Source: Leptidea sinapis (taxonomy: Eukaryota > Arthropoda > Insecta > Lepidoptera > Pieridae). Taken from it: a DNA stretch of 64,000 nt. This document shows, piece after piece, positions 23,311 through 35,510 of the stretch (its first letter is position 1; each line of letters begins with the position of its first letter). The translations under genes were made by a program, and so were the position numbers. A model generated the notes under the pieces. It did not search any database. It was not told the DNA's origin and worked only from the letters and a program-made list of their open reading frames with translations. The stretch lies in contig NC_066311.1 of assembly GCF_905404315.1 (NCBI RefSeq), forward strand, positions 992,001 to 1,056,000, read 5' to 3'.

Positions 23311-23689
23311 TTGAAGAGGTTAATAATTCGATTTTTTTGCATTATGCAGTTATGTAACATATAATTATAATTATGTATATAGGTATTCCTCTGGTATATT
23401 TTCATCTGACAGATCTCACTTCATGACTTTAACCGAAGTAACCTTATACGTAACGCTTGGCTTTGTAACATATCCGTTAAAAATCCAAAAAATAAAGTGC
23501 TCTGTGCGATAAAAGAAATCTCTTTTAAAATTTCTCTTTATAAAAGAGTTCATAATATAGGAATATCGTATATTTTTGCCCTTTAAATTCATCAACTCAT
23601 ATGAATCCTCTGGTGTTGTTTAAGAGCTTATTCTGCAGTGATCACTTATCAGGTGAACCTATGCTCGTGTATAATTTTTTTTTTAAAGC

Positions 23690-24000
23690 AGAATATGATA
23701 TAACTTATTAAAAGTACCACCCATTCGAAAAAGTATGCCTCAGGCTTGAGAAGAACGGGCGCAAGAAACACAGCGGCCTTCTTTTTTTTCATAAAAATAT
23801 GGTGACAATATAAAATAGGACTATAACTTTTATTATTTTATAGCCTGAGGGCGGTCGCTCCATTCCCAATCTATGGTATCATTAAGAAAGTCATTTTATC
23901 GATAGCAACCTTTACCATTAACAATTCTTTTGAATTTCGTAATACAATTTGTTTTGAACATTTTCGGGGATTTTTTACTAAAAGCAAATACATCGCCCCA
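23690..24000 (-). pseudogene. Family C LINE, 3' end copy
   Basis: Antisense landmarks TACCACCCATTCGAAAAAGT, 'gaagaacgggcgcaagaaac', 'agcctgagggcggtcgctcc' and 'ggtatcattaagaaagtc' define the 3' UTR and the last codons. The copy is 5' truncated at 'atacatcgcccca'. Only the end of the ORF is included and it is frameshifted. Confidence 0.8.
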
Positions 24001-24197
24001 GTGAAGAGTTAGGCACTAAATCGATATCTTTTTGTCCTACTATTCTTTAAAATACTATTCTGTTATGTATATACGTTACTCGCAGATCTGCGAGAAGAAC
24101 ATCCTTTTCACCTGCAAATTTACTATTATTACTTACTACTATTTAAAAGGCAAAGACTGCAAATAAAATAATAAAAGAAATAACGAATTATTCAACA
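24001..24197. other. AT-rich spacer
   Basis: No feature seen between the two retroelement tails. Confidence 0.4.
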
Positions 24198-24555
24198 CAA
24201 ATCAAATCAAAATCACTTAATTTATTTGGGTCAAAGAAATGACGTATTACCATTTACGACCACTTCGGAAAAGGTTGAGCATTAATGGAAAGAAGTGGCA
24301 AGAAATTCATTGCCACTATTTTATATCAATATTTACAGCTACATTTTCTTCCAAATTATTTTAATAAAAATAACTTCAAAGTTATGCCAAAAAATTAAAG
24401 GTCATAATATACTTAATAACTTACACGTGTACGTAAAAATTAATCAGTTATATTTAATAAATAAAAAACCACAAGAGTTATTGAGTGCAGTAGATGTACA
24501 TTAATCCACACATACTCGTACTGTAAATAAAGAAAGTTATTAAGCGAGCATTATA
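24198..24555 (-). repeat. Dispersed repeat family E, copy 2
   Basis: Begins AAATCAAATCAAAATCACTT, the antisense 3' terminus, then 'gggtcaaagaaatgacg', CCACTTCGGAAAAGG, 'agaagtggcaagaaattcat' and, further on, 'aagagttattgagtgcagta'. The whole length of about 355 bp is collinear with the copies at 26584 and 51583. Non-coding in all copies; probably the 3' region of a LINE. Confidence 0.75.
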
Positions 24556-24559
24556 ATAA

Positions 24560-26342
24560 CTAATTCATTTATTAATTACCGATTATAAGTTGTTTTGTGG
24601 TTCGTGTGTCCAAGATGAGTCATACAGTGGGCAGCTAGTTTTTGGCATTTGCTTAGTACAAACAGACAACTGGTTAATCATATGTGATATTACGCCAACA
24701 GCTTCACAAGACTATTTTTACTTAATTATCAATTCCATAAAGACATCGCATAAGCTTCTCACGTGGGAATATTTTTCTACAGTCCAGACATTGTGTTGCA
24801 CATCCACAGGGCCGTATTAACGCAATATTAAAAGCTTTATTTAAACCGTGAACCTTTTTTATCATTACCACTGTACAACATTACCACAATCTTTGAGAAA
24901 AATAAAAAGAAAACCTAACAAGTGCTTTTTTAATATCATGATGTGCAATTACGATAATTATTAGGTATTATAAAAGTTGTGTTAGAAAAGTGAAAGTTTG
25001 TTGGGACACGATTGCAGAAAGCTGAAATTTAAATATAATTGTATTATAAATGTATGAAAATAAGTGATACCATACTATTTTATTTAGTCCTACATTTTTG
25101 TTACAAAAAACCTCTAGTTGAATTTAATTATTAATGATCCCATTAGAGAAGCACTGGTTAATAAAAATTCCTATACTTTTATGCTTTTTTATTTTAATTT
25201 AAATTATGTTAGATAAAACCAAATCTCTTATATTCGAATCAACGGCTTGTATCATTATTAAAGTTGTAATGCAATTATTTCGATTGGATCAAAACAAATT
25301 TTCACTTACTTTTTTTTCTCTTTGAGATAGAATCCGGCCCTGGCTGAATAGAATCACCATATATTAAACGGACACGCTGTAAGTGTACGGGTGTTTCTAA
25401 GATAATTTTTATTTTACTGTTATGTACGCGGTATCTCTGATTCTGTAATGGAGCTTTATCAAAGCATTTGTTGTTACATTTGATGGTCTCTCCATATGGG
25501 AGCGCTGTTCGAGTTCCTTGTTATCATCTGTTTGTATTTGTAAACAAATATCAATAAAATACCACTTATATTTAATGGAATCTAAAAATATATAACGGAT
25601 TCGGATTCGTTGTGTTTTACGGTAAGTTTTGTTATGAAATGGTTTTTAAGTGTTATTTTTATGTTCCTTATAGATTAAATTATCTAGATAAGTGAAGTAC
25701 AGCTGTCTGTTATATAACAGGCTGTTTATATTTTTGAATTTTGTTTATTTATAAAAACCTTTTATATTAACTTCTTGTTTGCTCCTAAATTTCAAAATTA
25801 CAGCTTAAACGACATTTGAGATATAAAATTTTAAAACTTGGCATTTTTATCATTGACTGATTATAAAAAAAAATATTTAACCCTAGAAGCCTTACCTTCC
25901 TTCTTCTACTTTATTGGACGTCCTCATAGCCTTAATATACGTACACATATAAATAAAATATCTCTTTGGTTGCGTGTACGCCTCGCAGGCGTAGATTAGG
26001 CTTCTATGGTATAGTTTAAACTTTAAAAGAATACTTGCTTGACGCCCAAAACGTAGTTTTATAATTTTTGACGTCGCGGGCAGCAGCTACTGTAATTGTT
26101 TAATCTTTGAAAAATTGATCATCTAAGAGATTCTGATTAAGAGATTAAAAATTGGTTTAGTTTAAAAAAAAAATTATTATACGTACAAAGTGAAAAGCTG
26201 TTGGTGGATGAATGCATGTGATAATGCACTGCAATGCTATATATAAAGTAAGAAGTTCTCTCTCTAAAACTCTTTCCCCAATAGAGGTCGCCTGCGATGA
26301 AGGCTTAGCAAGCACTTGCCCAAAGCCAACCTCAGGTTGTGT
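24560..26342. other. AT-rich interval, no gene seen
   Basis: In 1.8 kb I find no supported coding region. 25440-25560 is less AT-rich but shows no recognisable motif. The last 120 bases ('tagaggtcgcctgcgatgaa', 'gcccaaagccaacctcaggt') may be continuous with the unrecognised open frame that follows. Confidence 0.45.
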
Positions 26343-26591
26343 TTAGTGGATAGGCACGTAGGTTTCATATAAGTTCCACATTACCCTGAGAGTAGCCCTT
26401 TCTCCTTTGCCTGGGCGCACTCTGAGATCTTGATCGTTGATGATGACGTGATACCCTTTGTATTCTAGTCTCAAGATCCATCCGGCTCTTGATGAGCTAC
26501 AGTTTCTTTGAAGCCATTTTGGTTTTGGCTTCCAGGTTATTGCTAAATCGTCTGAAATTTCGAAATCAAGAGAATACACCTGTATCATCAA
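26343..26591 (-). other. Unrecognised 82-codon open frame, possibly element-derived
   Basis: The minus frame contains SDDLAITWKPKPKWLQRNC, 'SRAGWILRLEYKGYHVI' and DLRVRPGKGERATLRVMWN. The composition is protein-like, with charged blocks and few repeats. The reading continues past the stop in the same frame as QPEVGFGQVLAKPSSQATS, which hints at an older, longer coding region. I do not recognise the family and assign no function. It abuts family E, so it could be an exon remnant or part of a transposon. No start or splice signal decides this. Confidence 0.35.
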
Positions 26592-26818
26592 ATCAAAATC
26601 ACTTTATTCATGTAGGTCAAGGAAATGACACTTATTAATGTTTTCTTTTCTTTTTACATTTACCGCCACTTCGCTAAAGGTTGAATGAAGAGAGGTGGCA
26701 TAAACTCATTGCCACTGTTTTAAATCAACATTTACAGCAACGTTTTACAAATGATTTAAGCTACGATATTTGTAAAGAGACGCCATAAAAATACTCAAAC
26801 GTCAAATATTTAAAAGTA
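26584..26818 (-). repeat. Dispersed repeat family E, copy 3, left part
   Basis: Starts 'atcaaatcaaaatcacttta', continues 'aggtcaaggaaatgacactt', CCACTTCGCTAAAGG and 'actcattgccactgttttaa', and stops after 'actcaaacgtcaaatattta'. The remainder resumes at 27250 after a family C LINE insertion. Confidence 0.8.
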
Positions 26819-27249
26819 ATTCAAATTCAAATATTCTTATTCAAAATAGGTTTTAAAATCTCTTATTGAACGTCAAAAACTACCACCCATTCAAAAGAGA
26901 CTGCCTCAGATCTGAGAAGAATGAGCGCAAGACTCTGCGGGCTTTTTAAAAAAAATATAAAATATGGATTATAATGTGATATTGTACAATAAACATTTAT
27001 AATTAAAGAGCCTGAGGGTGTTTGCTTTATTCCCAGTCCGTGGTGTCATTAAAAAAAACCATTTATGCTATAGTAACCTTTCCCACACAAACGTTTTTAA
27101 ACAATTCTTTTAAATTTCGTAACACATTTGTTTTGTACATTTTCTGGGATCATATTGTCGCCCAACAAAAGACTTACTAACTCGACCCAACCGAGTAGTA
27201 GGCATAACAAGTTTATGTTTGTTCCTCGTGTTAACATTATGAATGTCAC
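26819..27249 (-). pseudogene. Family C LINE, 3' end copy nested in family E
   Basis: Starts 'tcaaattcaaatattcttat' (antisense tail), then TACCACCCATTCAAAAGAGA, 'gcctgagggtgtttgcttta', 'cctttcccacacaaacg', and ends in 'aacattatgaatgtcac', inside the ORF end. It is nearly identical to the copy at 12856-13320, so the two are close relatives. A segment of about 24 bp after 'gggatcatattgt' is missing here compared with the earlier copy. The copy is 5' truncated. Confidence 0.85.
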
Positions 27250-27395
27250 GAACCTTATATGAGTAAGTCAAATAAGTGAATATAAATAAATACGTAAAAA
27301 CTAGAGTTATTTAGTACAATAGAGTATCAATCCACACACACTATAAATAGATAAAGGTATTTTGTGAGCATTTCATTAGCGGTTGTAGCTTCCTT
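27250..27395 (-). repeat. Dispersed repeat family E, copy 3, right part
   Basis: 'atatgagtaagtcaaataag', 'tagagttatttagtacaata' and 'atccacacacactataaata' continue the element interrupted at 26819; the same segments are contiguous in the copy at 51583-51935. Confidence 0.75.
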
Positions 27396-27629
27396 AGCTC
27401 ACGGCATCTAATCTTACGCTATAAACATCCAGTTTACCGCTGTCACCAAAATAATGGCGGCATATGGAGTAATCACATGTTTTTAAAGTACCCGGCTAAA
27501 TATTCACACCTCTGGAATTTTTTTGAATGTTGGTGATATAGTTCCGAGAATTCAAACATTAGCACCGTAGAAATGTGATTCCGGCATTGACGTACGACGT
27601 AATGAACTAGACTCATTGTGAGTCTTGTC

Positions 27630-27745
27630 ATTATCACGCTCAAAAAAAGGCTAAAGGAAAACTCTGCCTCCGCGTCTATTAGGCAGAATTTTCGTTCAGT
27701 TGTTTTTCAACCGCGCTTTGAAAACAACGCCACGCAATGATAAAG
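27630..27745 (+). repeat. Dispersed repeat family D, copy 1
   Basis: A segment of about 115 bp matches 58834-58946 over its full length with only a 2-bp indel. Landmarks are 'aaactctgcc', AGGCAGAATTTTCGTTCAGT, 'ttcaaccgcgctttgaaaac' and 'aacgccacgcaa'. The right part can fold: GTTGTTTTTCAA pairs with TTGAAAACAAC around 'ccgcgct'. Non-coding; class unknown. Confidence 0.65.
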
Positions 27746-29022
27746 TCTTCAGTGAAAAACTGTCATTTGAATGAATGTTTTAATGTTATTTGTATAAGTT
27801 AATGTTTATTGTATGTCAATGGTTCTCGGATTTTGAATTCATAATTGTACATTTATTCGACGCTTTATAACGGCTACGTTCTTGTATTTCTCTGGTATTA
27901 CCAGTTAGTATGGGCAGTGGTATTAACTTCCAGCATACTCCCATGCTCGTTTGTCCTCCTCTTTTAAAATATATTTATGCCACTCGATATCGTCGTAATG
28001 CAAATCTAAGTGTTGATGAAAATTATTAAAACTTTCATTTAATATACTCAATACTATCATTTCACAGCAGGACTCAATATATGTGTAAACATACAACTTT
28101 TATTTATATTTAATATCACTATTTAATTCAGCTAATTAAGTTATTAATATGTTTAATTTAATAAGTTATCTAGCTTAGCTGGATACTTTGGTTATAATAG
28201 CGTAAATGTATAAATAATCGGCACCCAAAGTGATAACTTGTGATGTTTATTAATTACTTAACTTAACGGCAACTGTCATTTAGTAATTATACTCATTTAT
28301 AGTTATTAATTTAATGTCGCCATATCTTGAATTTAATGTTTACTAAGTAGTTATAGTAGGGTTGTTTAGAATCTTCGTTCCCGTTATCATTACTGAAGTA
28401 CTTTTGGGTGATTCGAACTGTAGTAAAATTAAATTGAATGACTATTAATTAGAAATTTGTTACAACTTAAGATCAGGCTTCGCTAGCTTAATAAGCGTGC
28501 TTATAACTAGATATACCCAATAAATAATAAAATATATAATTAACTTAAAAGCTTCTTATTAAGAAACATTTTAACTGTTGTATCTCAATTTTTAATTCAA
28601 TGTAGAAGTAAATGTGAAGAAGAATAGTAGAAAAATAATCTTCTACCATCAACCTACTCCCACGCTTGTTCATCCATAGCAAACATAAATAAGTTTTTGA
28701 TAATAACAGCAAATTGCCAAGACAGGAAATAAATTTAATATGTTGCATCTCCTACAAGCTGGCCGTATGCTTTGTTAAAATTGTACAAATTATGCGGAGT
28801 GGATGCCTGTGGCCGAGATAATGTATACGATTTGGGGACTGGACGATCGCATCGTTCACGCGAGCTTCGAATATTGACCGCCGCTGTTTTAGAAATCCCT
28901 TACCAAGGGTTTTCGATTCATCCGCTGCTATATTCAATGGCTAGCTAGTCTAGTTTAAAATGCGTGTATTGTGATTGAAAGCCTCCTTAGGCTTGATAAG
29001 CCCACCAACTTTCCTACGAACT
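27746..29022. other. AT-rich interval, no gene seen
   Basis: No supported gene. 28740-28960 is less AT-rich ('gtggccgagataatgtatac', 'ggactggacgatcgcatcg') and has a 61-codon minus frame that I cannot relate to anything. Confidence 0.45.
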
Positions 29023-29373
29023 ATGCTCTGTGCTTCCCCGGGGCATAAGAGGCGACTGAGGGCATTTACCAGTAGAAGGCTTCTTTGCACAGAATGCCGG
29101 CTAGATTATGGGTACCACAACGGTGCCTTTTCTGACGTGAAGCAGTAATGTGTAAGTATTGTTGTGTTATGATCTGAAGGGAGTCGTATCTAGTGAAATT
29201 ACTAGGTAAATTACTTACGATCGTGTGTCTCAAGGTGACGAGCGCAAATGTAGTGCCACTCAGAATTACTGGATTTCACAAGAATCTTAAGCGGCACTGC
29301 ATTGTAATAGGCAGGGCGTATCAATGACCATCAGATGAAAGTCCTGCTGGTCTCGTACCTTATTGTCATAAAA
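29023..29373 (+). repeat. Dispersed repeat family A, copy 3 (longest sense copy)
   Basis: Includes the 5' region TGTGCTTCCCCGGGGCATAA, 'gaggcgactgagggcattta', GATTATGGGTACCACAACGG, 'aggtgacgagcgcaaatgta' and the 3' end 'cttattgtcataaaag'. This copy and the antisense copy at 48207-48565 define the full extent of about 350 bp. Confidence 0.85.
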
Positions 29374-30304
29374 GAACTTCCATTTCAAACTTTTTGCATC
29401 TCCCCTTACCAAACTCGGCTGCGATATATAGAAAAAATGCTAAAAAAATTGTTAATATATAACATGCAGTCAATATGTGGCGCTGCAGTTATAATTATTA
29501 TTTATATTTAATACCAAGAGAATGTACCGCCATTGTAAAATCGTTAAAAATCCAATATTCTTGAAATTCTGTTCGAGTTTGTTAGAATCGAGTGTTGACT
29601 TCGAGAATGGAACAAATAGTTAGTAAGGAGATGTAAATCCGATACAGCGAATATTCAGGCGATTGTATCGATACACGACGCCGAATATTTTGTATATTGG
29701 ACGGTGATGGGAGTGTTGTGGTGCTCTGAGATAAAATACCGAGTTCACGCTTGCGCCGGTACATGTTTGTAATATTTGTTTAATTATACGGATCAGTTTA
29801 GATTTTATTATAACACGGATACTTTGAATAATATGTTATTCTCATTGATTTATAATAAACTAACGCATAGACAACCTCACAGCCCGATAATGCATGAATT
29901 TTTTGTTAGTTTATTATTCAAAATATTAAGAAGTTAAATCTGACTGATTACGACTTGTCAATCAAGGTTCTATGATTTTTCCTAATAGTAGACGGATAAG
30001 AAAGCGACCTTCATAAATCTGTTGAATGGATGAAAATTCTTTAAATAAATTTCTGTAAAATTTGTAAAAAAAAAAACAACCAAAATACAAAAGAGATTTC
30101 TCCTAGGCACTATATTTTGATTAAGTTTAAAAGCTTAAAAATAAATCTACTAGGATTTCTATATTAATGGAGAAACAGCTGAATTTATTTAGCTGACATG
30201 GGATTGTCGATAATATAAAAATTATCGTAAAACCCCAACCCAAATTTTGTGGATTTTCTTAAGACTTATACTATATTTATATTGTTCATTAAATAATAAA
30301 ATGC
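29374..30304. other. Interval with no recognisable feature
   Basis: A 60-codon minus frame at 29582-29764 lies in a slightly less AT-rich patch but has no recognisable motif. Nothing else supported. Confidence 0.45.
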
Positions 30305-30612
30305 TACTAGTTTTACGGACGTGGTCACTAACTATGGTCCTGATGAGAAAGCTCATGGTCACTCAGAGAGCAACGAAGAGGAGTTCCCTTGCAGTGGGCA
30401 TAGCACAAAGTTCAGCAGACAGATGGCCGTTGGAGCAGTAAATTCCTCAAATAGTATTCACGTACTGGAAGACGCAGTTTTGGTAGGCCCTCCAAAAAAT
30501 GGATCGATGATCTGGTCAAGATCACCGGAATACGTTGGATGAGGGTAACGCAGGACCGGTCGTGGAAATATTTAGGGGAGGCCTTTTTCAAGCGGTGATG
30601 ATGAACAAAAGA
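30305..30612 (+). pseudogene. RTE-like retrotransposon C-terminal tail (family F, copy 1)
   Basis: The sequence matches the end of a LINE RT. Blocks are spread over two frames: 'QMAVGAVNSSN', then GRPSKKWIDDLVKITGIRWM, 'RVTQDRSWKYLGEAFF'. In intact elements this tail follows the RT thumb and ends the ORF. DNA landmarks are GATGATCTGGTCAAGATCAC and 'aggaccggtcgtgg'. Related tails are at 61108-61320 (minus) and 63781-63965 (plus). 5' truncated and frameshifted. Confidence 0.75.
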
Positions 30613-31149
30613 CTAGCAACGCTCCTGTATTTTATCAGGTGACGTAGGTAGTGTTTTAAAAATTATAACTTAAGCTATTATGTTCTCATTTTATAGTAAA
30701 TAGTTATTTACAATCCTGCCATATAAAATTCATAATAATTTTGTTATCTACAAAAATATTTTGACCTAAATCTTTAACAGCCTTCGTCTATTACATGAGG
30801 CTTGACTTTACAAATCAAACTGAAGCCGCTCAGTAATTAATACTTATCGAGATAAAGTGATGAGAAATTTTATCGACAAAAAGGTCGAATTAAAACAATT
30901 AACCTCATGTGGCCAGTGTTACCAAGTTGCCACAAACAAACCGGTAGTCGCTCGACTAATGAGTTGTTAGAGTCATCGTGTCGGGATACATGGACTCCAT
31001 AGTGTTGTATACGTACATCGATAGATATACATACCTACGGCGTAATAGATCTGCCAAAATTGTGGGTTTTCTGGTAATTATTTGTGTTTTTTCTAGTATT
31101 TCTAAAGTATTATATTATGCTTATTACTTTTCGGTTCCTTCAACCACAT
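30613..31149. other. AT-rich interval, no gene seen
   Basis: No supported feature before the antisense family B LINE. Confidence 0.45.
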
Positions 31150-31815
31150 TTCCTTTTTTTTATGGAATAGGAGGACAAACGAGCGTACGGGTCACCTGGT
31201 GTTAAGTGATCACCGCCGCCCACATTCTCTTGTAACACCAGAGAAATCACAAGAACGTTGCCGGCCTTTAAGGAGGAATGAAGGAGTACGCGCTTTTATT
31301 GAAGGTACCCATGTCAAATCGTCCCGGAAACACCGTACATGGAAGCTCATTCCACAGCTTTGTAGTACGTGGAAGAAAGCTCCTTGAAAACCGCACTGTG
31401 GAGAACCGCCACACATCCAGATGGTGGGGATGATTTTCTAACTTGTGGCGTGTCGTGCGAAGGTGGAAATCGGCGGCAGGAATCAGGTTAAACAGCTCTT
31501 CGAAACACTCCCCGTGATAAATGCCGTAGAAGACACACAATGAAGCGACGTCTCTACGCAACGCCAAGTGATCCAAGAGTTCACAGAGCACTGGGTCCCC
31601 AACAATTCGAGCTGCTCTGCGTTGCACGCGGTCAAATGGATCGAGCTGATACTGGGGTGCGCCAGACTAGAGATGACAGCTGATTGGGAGATAGCCCAAA
31701 GCCTTGGGGCAATCCAGCGTTCACGGGCTTGGGATTCGAGCAAAAACCGTCGACAACGATCTGTATGCTGCGCCCAGTGAGGAAGCTGGAGGTCGACTTG
31801 CTCTCGGGAAGCCTC
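31150..31815 (-). pseudogene. Family B LINE with internal deletion of the RT catalytic region
   Basis: From right to left on the minus strand: TSSFLTGRSIQIVVDGFCSN, 'PKPVNAGLPQG' (the RT motif B region), then an abrupt change near 31690 to 'GAPQYQLDP' and the C-terminal domain in a 119-codon frame: QRRAARIVGDPVLCELLDHL, 'ASLCVFYGIYHGECFEELF', PRTTKLWNELP, 'VFPGRFDMGTF'. The YADD motif and about the next hundred residues that should separate these two parts are missing, so the copy is dead. The 3' UTR has GTCACCTGGTGTTAAGTGAT and ends in the antisense poly-A tract near 31150. This is the best preserved C-terminal end of the family in the window. Confidence 0.85.
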
Positions 31816-33339
31816 CTCCTCGACCTTCCTCTAAGGTCGAATATTTTTGTAGACTGATGAAACAAAAAATTAACAAAAGAAATACACACAAAATCCAAAA
31901 TCAAATAAATCCTGGTAACATTATATCTACTAAATGAAAAATTTACTGTTATGGAGTGGTACTGTAAGTTAAGTTTAACAACGACTTGGATGGATACAAT
32001 GGAAAAAAATATGAAGTAAAAGTAATAAGAAACTCATTGCCAATCTTGCCAAACAGTTTCAGTGTTATACAAAACAGTCACATTACCAATCTTTAATAGG
32101 TGTATTAAATGGTTTCCAATAAAATAAAATCTAAAATATTTTTTAAAAACCCAAAGTACATTTACAAATTTATGAAGCTAAGAACTTTTTACTTCGAGAA
32201 TTGCCAATACAATTCTTGCCAAGAGCTAGAATTTATTTGTTTATCTTTTATTTCCCCTACAATGTGTGGAAAACAAGAAGAAAAATGTTTCCATCAGGAT
32301 TTGGAGGACACAGCTATGCATTTTCACTGACTCTGCGGAATACAAAATTCTAATAGATGTAGGTTCTTATGCATCATGTAGTAGTAGTTTCCACGGATGT
32401 ATGTAAAAAAATTTGGAGGTATGCTACAATAAATGTCAGTCTTTGATCAAATTGATTTTATTAAGTTCAGTCATTTATCGATTCGATAAAATGGTTCTTC
32501 CAACATCACTAGAGAACGAAGGTACAAGTGGCTAGTGGGATCGCGGTCGGATGCGTAGTGCCCGCTAGTGCAGTAATTGGTTGCTTCTACTGCTGCCCGC
32601 TGATTTTTATCTCCAATTATTGAGTTTTCACGCCAATTAAACATTATCTGCCTTCCGCCGGAAGCATTTGTATGCATATTGTTCTTCATAACGGACTTAA
32701 CGGTATATTAATAATATTATTATTAATGGATAGTAATCAGCTTTTTTTCTTAATACAGAAACATACACAAATTGTTGCGCTTTTAACATACAAGCGAAGC
32801 TTTCATCCATGATACCATGTAATTAATATGTTTAGTATACTGTGAAATGATATTTCAAGATATTTATTTAGCTAAGAACTTTCTAACTAAACCAAAATGT
32901 TTTGGTATGCCAAAAAACGATTATAATATTATATTATTATAATATAAATAACGATAAGACAATGTTGAGATTCCTTCATCATGTAGAGAGGTTAGAGTGT
33001 TGAAAAAGTTAAGGTATGGTAAGATCTACTGGACACTGGCTCAGTCAAAAGTGCCAAAAATATAATATAGGAAAAAAATGTAGGACAAGCCCTAATTCTA
33101 ATCCACAGGAGTACCGAACTGAATGAAATTGTTGCAGGAATAAGATATGATATGATATTTCAGAGTTCTTGGCTTAAAGCAAAAAAGTATTTGTAAATCA
33201 TAAAATACTTTTTAGTTTCTTGTTAATATAATGCACCGCTTGGATTGGGATACTTGGCGCCAATATATCGAGTGTCAGTATAAGGCCAAAATAGTCAACA
33301 ATTTAAGGAACAGATTCGGCCTCACATGGACTACTGTTT
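31816..33339. other. Interval without a recognisable gene
   Basis: No supported coding region. 32480-32680 is less AT-rich and has a 72-codon minus frame (ASGGRQIMFNWRENSII) of unknown meaning. 32925-32950 is an AT palindrome. Confidence 0.45.
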
Positions 33340-35510
33340 TCATTGCATTCATTAATGTTAATCCTAGGGCAGACTGCGGCTAAAGTAAAAAACATCCTTT
33401 CACGTGACCCCGAGCGTAATCTAGGTTGCTTGAAAAAATCTGACGGCACATACACCAAATCTGACCCCGAGACCTGCGAACTACTCCTGCAAACTCACTT
33501 CCCTGGATGCCGCATCACCAACAACCAGACGTGGGAGGAAGTGGCGTCGCAGAGCATCACACCGGATCAAACGGATTGAACCACAGCTCACAGGGTGGTA
33601 GACAAAGACAAGGTAATGTGGGCAATTAACAGCTTTCTTCCATTTAAATCAGGAGGCCTGGACGGGATCTTCCCAGGACTGCTACAATGGAGCGGTATGG
33701 GGCCGCTAGCAGCGCATTTAACTGCTTTCGGCATGCCTGGCCTACAAATACATACCGCTCCAGTGGAGGGAGGTAAAAGTGGTATTTATCCCTAAGCCCG
33801 GCAAAAGTGATTACACAAATCCCAAATCGTACAGGCCAATCAGTCTCACATCATTTTTGTTGAAGACTCTAGAGAGACTCTGCGATAGGGATATTAGGGA
33901 AAATGCCCTCATACAAAAACCGCTACATGACAACCAACACGCCTATACTCAGGGCAGATCAACCGAATCCGCACTCTATTGCGTAACATCTCTCGCAATG
34001 AAAGGATTATCACGTAAACAATCAACCTTAGGTGCTTTTATTGATATCGAAGGCGCCTTCGACAAAACCTCTTTCACTAGCATAGGCCGAGCGCTAGCCG
34101 CTCATGATGTAGATCCTACAATTGCCGGGTGGATAGACAGCATGTTGAGGCATAGGGCGATACGATTCACTGTGAACACCAGTACTAGATGTGTGGTGGC
34201 AACGGGCTGCCCACAAGGAGGGGTACTCTCGCTGCTGCTCTGGAACCTTGTGGTAGATGAGCTCATCAAAAGGCTAAACAAAAAGAAACTGTACACGGTG
34301 GGCTATGCTGACGACCTCGCCATTCTAATAACAGGACCAGTCGAGAGCGTCTTATGTAGCCTCATAAGATCTGCTTTTAAGATTTTGGAAGAATGGTGCG
34401 CGCAACACAAACTCACAGCTAATCCGTCAAAGACGGAACTAATACTATTCACTAACAAACGCAGCCTTGGTAATCTAACATTACCAAAGCTGTTCAACAC
34501 CGAACTCAGCCTTACTAAAGAAGTTAAATACCTGGGGGTTATACTGGATAGTAAGTTGCTTTGGAACAAACACCTTGAAAACAAGCTGGAAAAAGCATGC
34601 ATCATCTTTTGGTAGTGCAGAAGACTCATAGGCAGAACCTGGGGCCTTGCTCCAAAGATAAGCAGATGGCTCTATACAGCAGTCATCAGACCAATTATCT
34701 CCTACGGAGCAATAGCGTGGTGGCCCAGGACAGAGCTTGTGACAGTACAACCCAAGCTGCAGCGTTTCCAGCGGCTGGCCTGCACAGCCATAACAGGATG
34801 CATGCGCACCACGCCTTCCTCGGCCCTTGAAACTATTCTAGAGCTAACACCACTCGACATAAACTTTCAACAAGAAGCGACAATGGCGACTCTACGTCTA
34901 AAGCTGTTGGGTGTATGGAAGAATGAAGACGGCCTAACAGATAAGCTCTGGAATAGGGTAACAAAGGATTATCCACTCTGTGAGGCACCATGTGATAAGA
35001 TACCTAAAACAAATACCTTCCATAAAAACTATCACATACAGCAATATGAGAAAGATGCTGACCAGTCAGGTGTAAACGAATTAAGAATTTACACAGACGG
35101 CTCGAAAATGGCTCGAAAATGCGCTCATGGATACGCTCTCTCACCTACACAACACCCGATGGATGAATGTCTCAAGCTGTAGACAGTCGAAGGTGGCGAT
35201 ACCTGCACTATCGCCCAAACTGACACGTAGACTTATGAGCCTCAACAGACATGACATCCGTATAATGGTGGGCACCCTAACGGGTCACACATCACTAAAC
35301 AAACACCTTTTCACAATCGGCGTAACGGACAGTCCTAAGTGCAGAGGTTGTCTGACCGAAGACGAAACGGTCGCTCACGTAATCCTGGAATGTGCGGGGG
35401 TGGCCAACCAACGGGCAAAAACCTTAACCAATACGAGGTCGCTCGAAGAAGTCTGTGAACACCCCAGGAATGTTCTGAACTTCTGGAAGGAGCTTGGCTG
35501 GTTGGAGTAA
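33340..35510 (+). pseudogene. R1/LOA-like LINE ORF2: RT, remnant RNase H, zinc knuckle
   Basis: Domains in order: linker (KNILSRDPERNLGCLKKSDG, 33395-33580), RT fingers (VDKDKVMWAINSFLPFKSGG, 33598-33790), then the RT core in a 278-codon frame from 33779: IPKPGKSDYTNPKSYRPISL, motif A AFIDIEGAFD at residues 86-95, motif B GCPQGGVLSLLLWN at 143-156, and YADD intact at 176-179. A TAG at 34613-34615 replaces a Gln codon; the same frame then continues to 35182 with thumb and start of RNase H (LRIYTDGSKM). Most of RNase H is deleted near 35105. Another frame (35127-35510) carries the end: SCRQSKVAIPALSPKLTRRL, the knuckle CRGCLTEDETVAHVILEC, and FWKELGWLE. Endonuclease is missing on the 5' side, with further frameshifts near 33580 and 33790. 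Such elements insert by target-primed reverse transcription. Confidence 0.9.

Noticed and set aside
29582..29764. 60-codon minus-strand ORF as a host exon
   Set aside because: No recognisable motif; length is near chance for this composition.
32471..32689. 72-codon minus-strand ORF as a host exon
   Set aside because: The composition is protein-like, but no splice sites, homologue or neighbouring exon could be supported.
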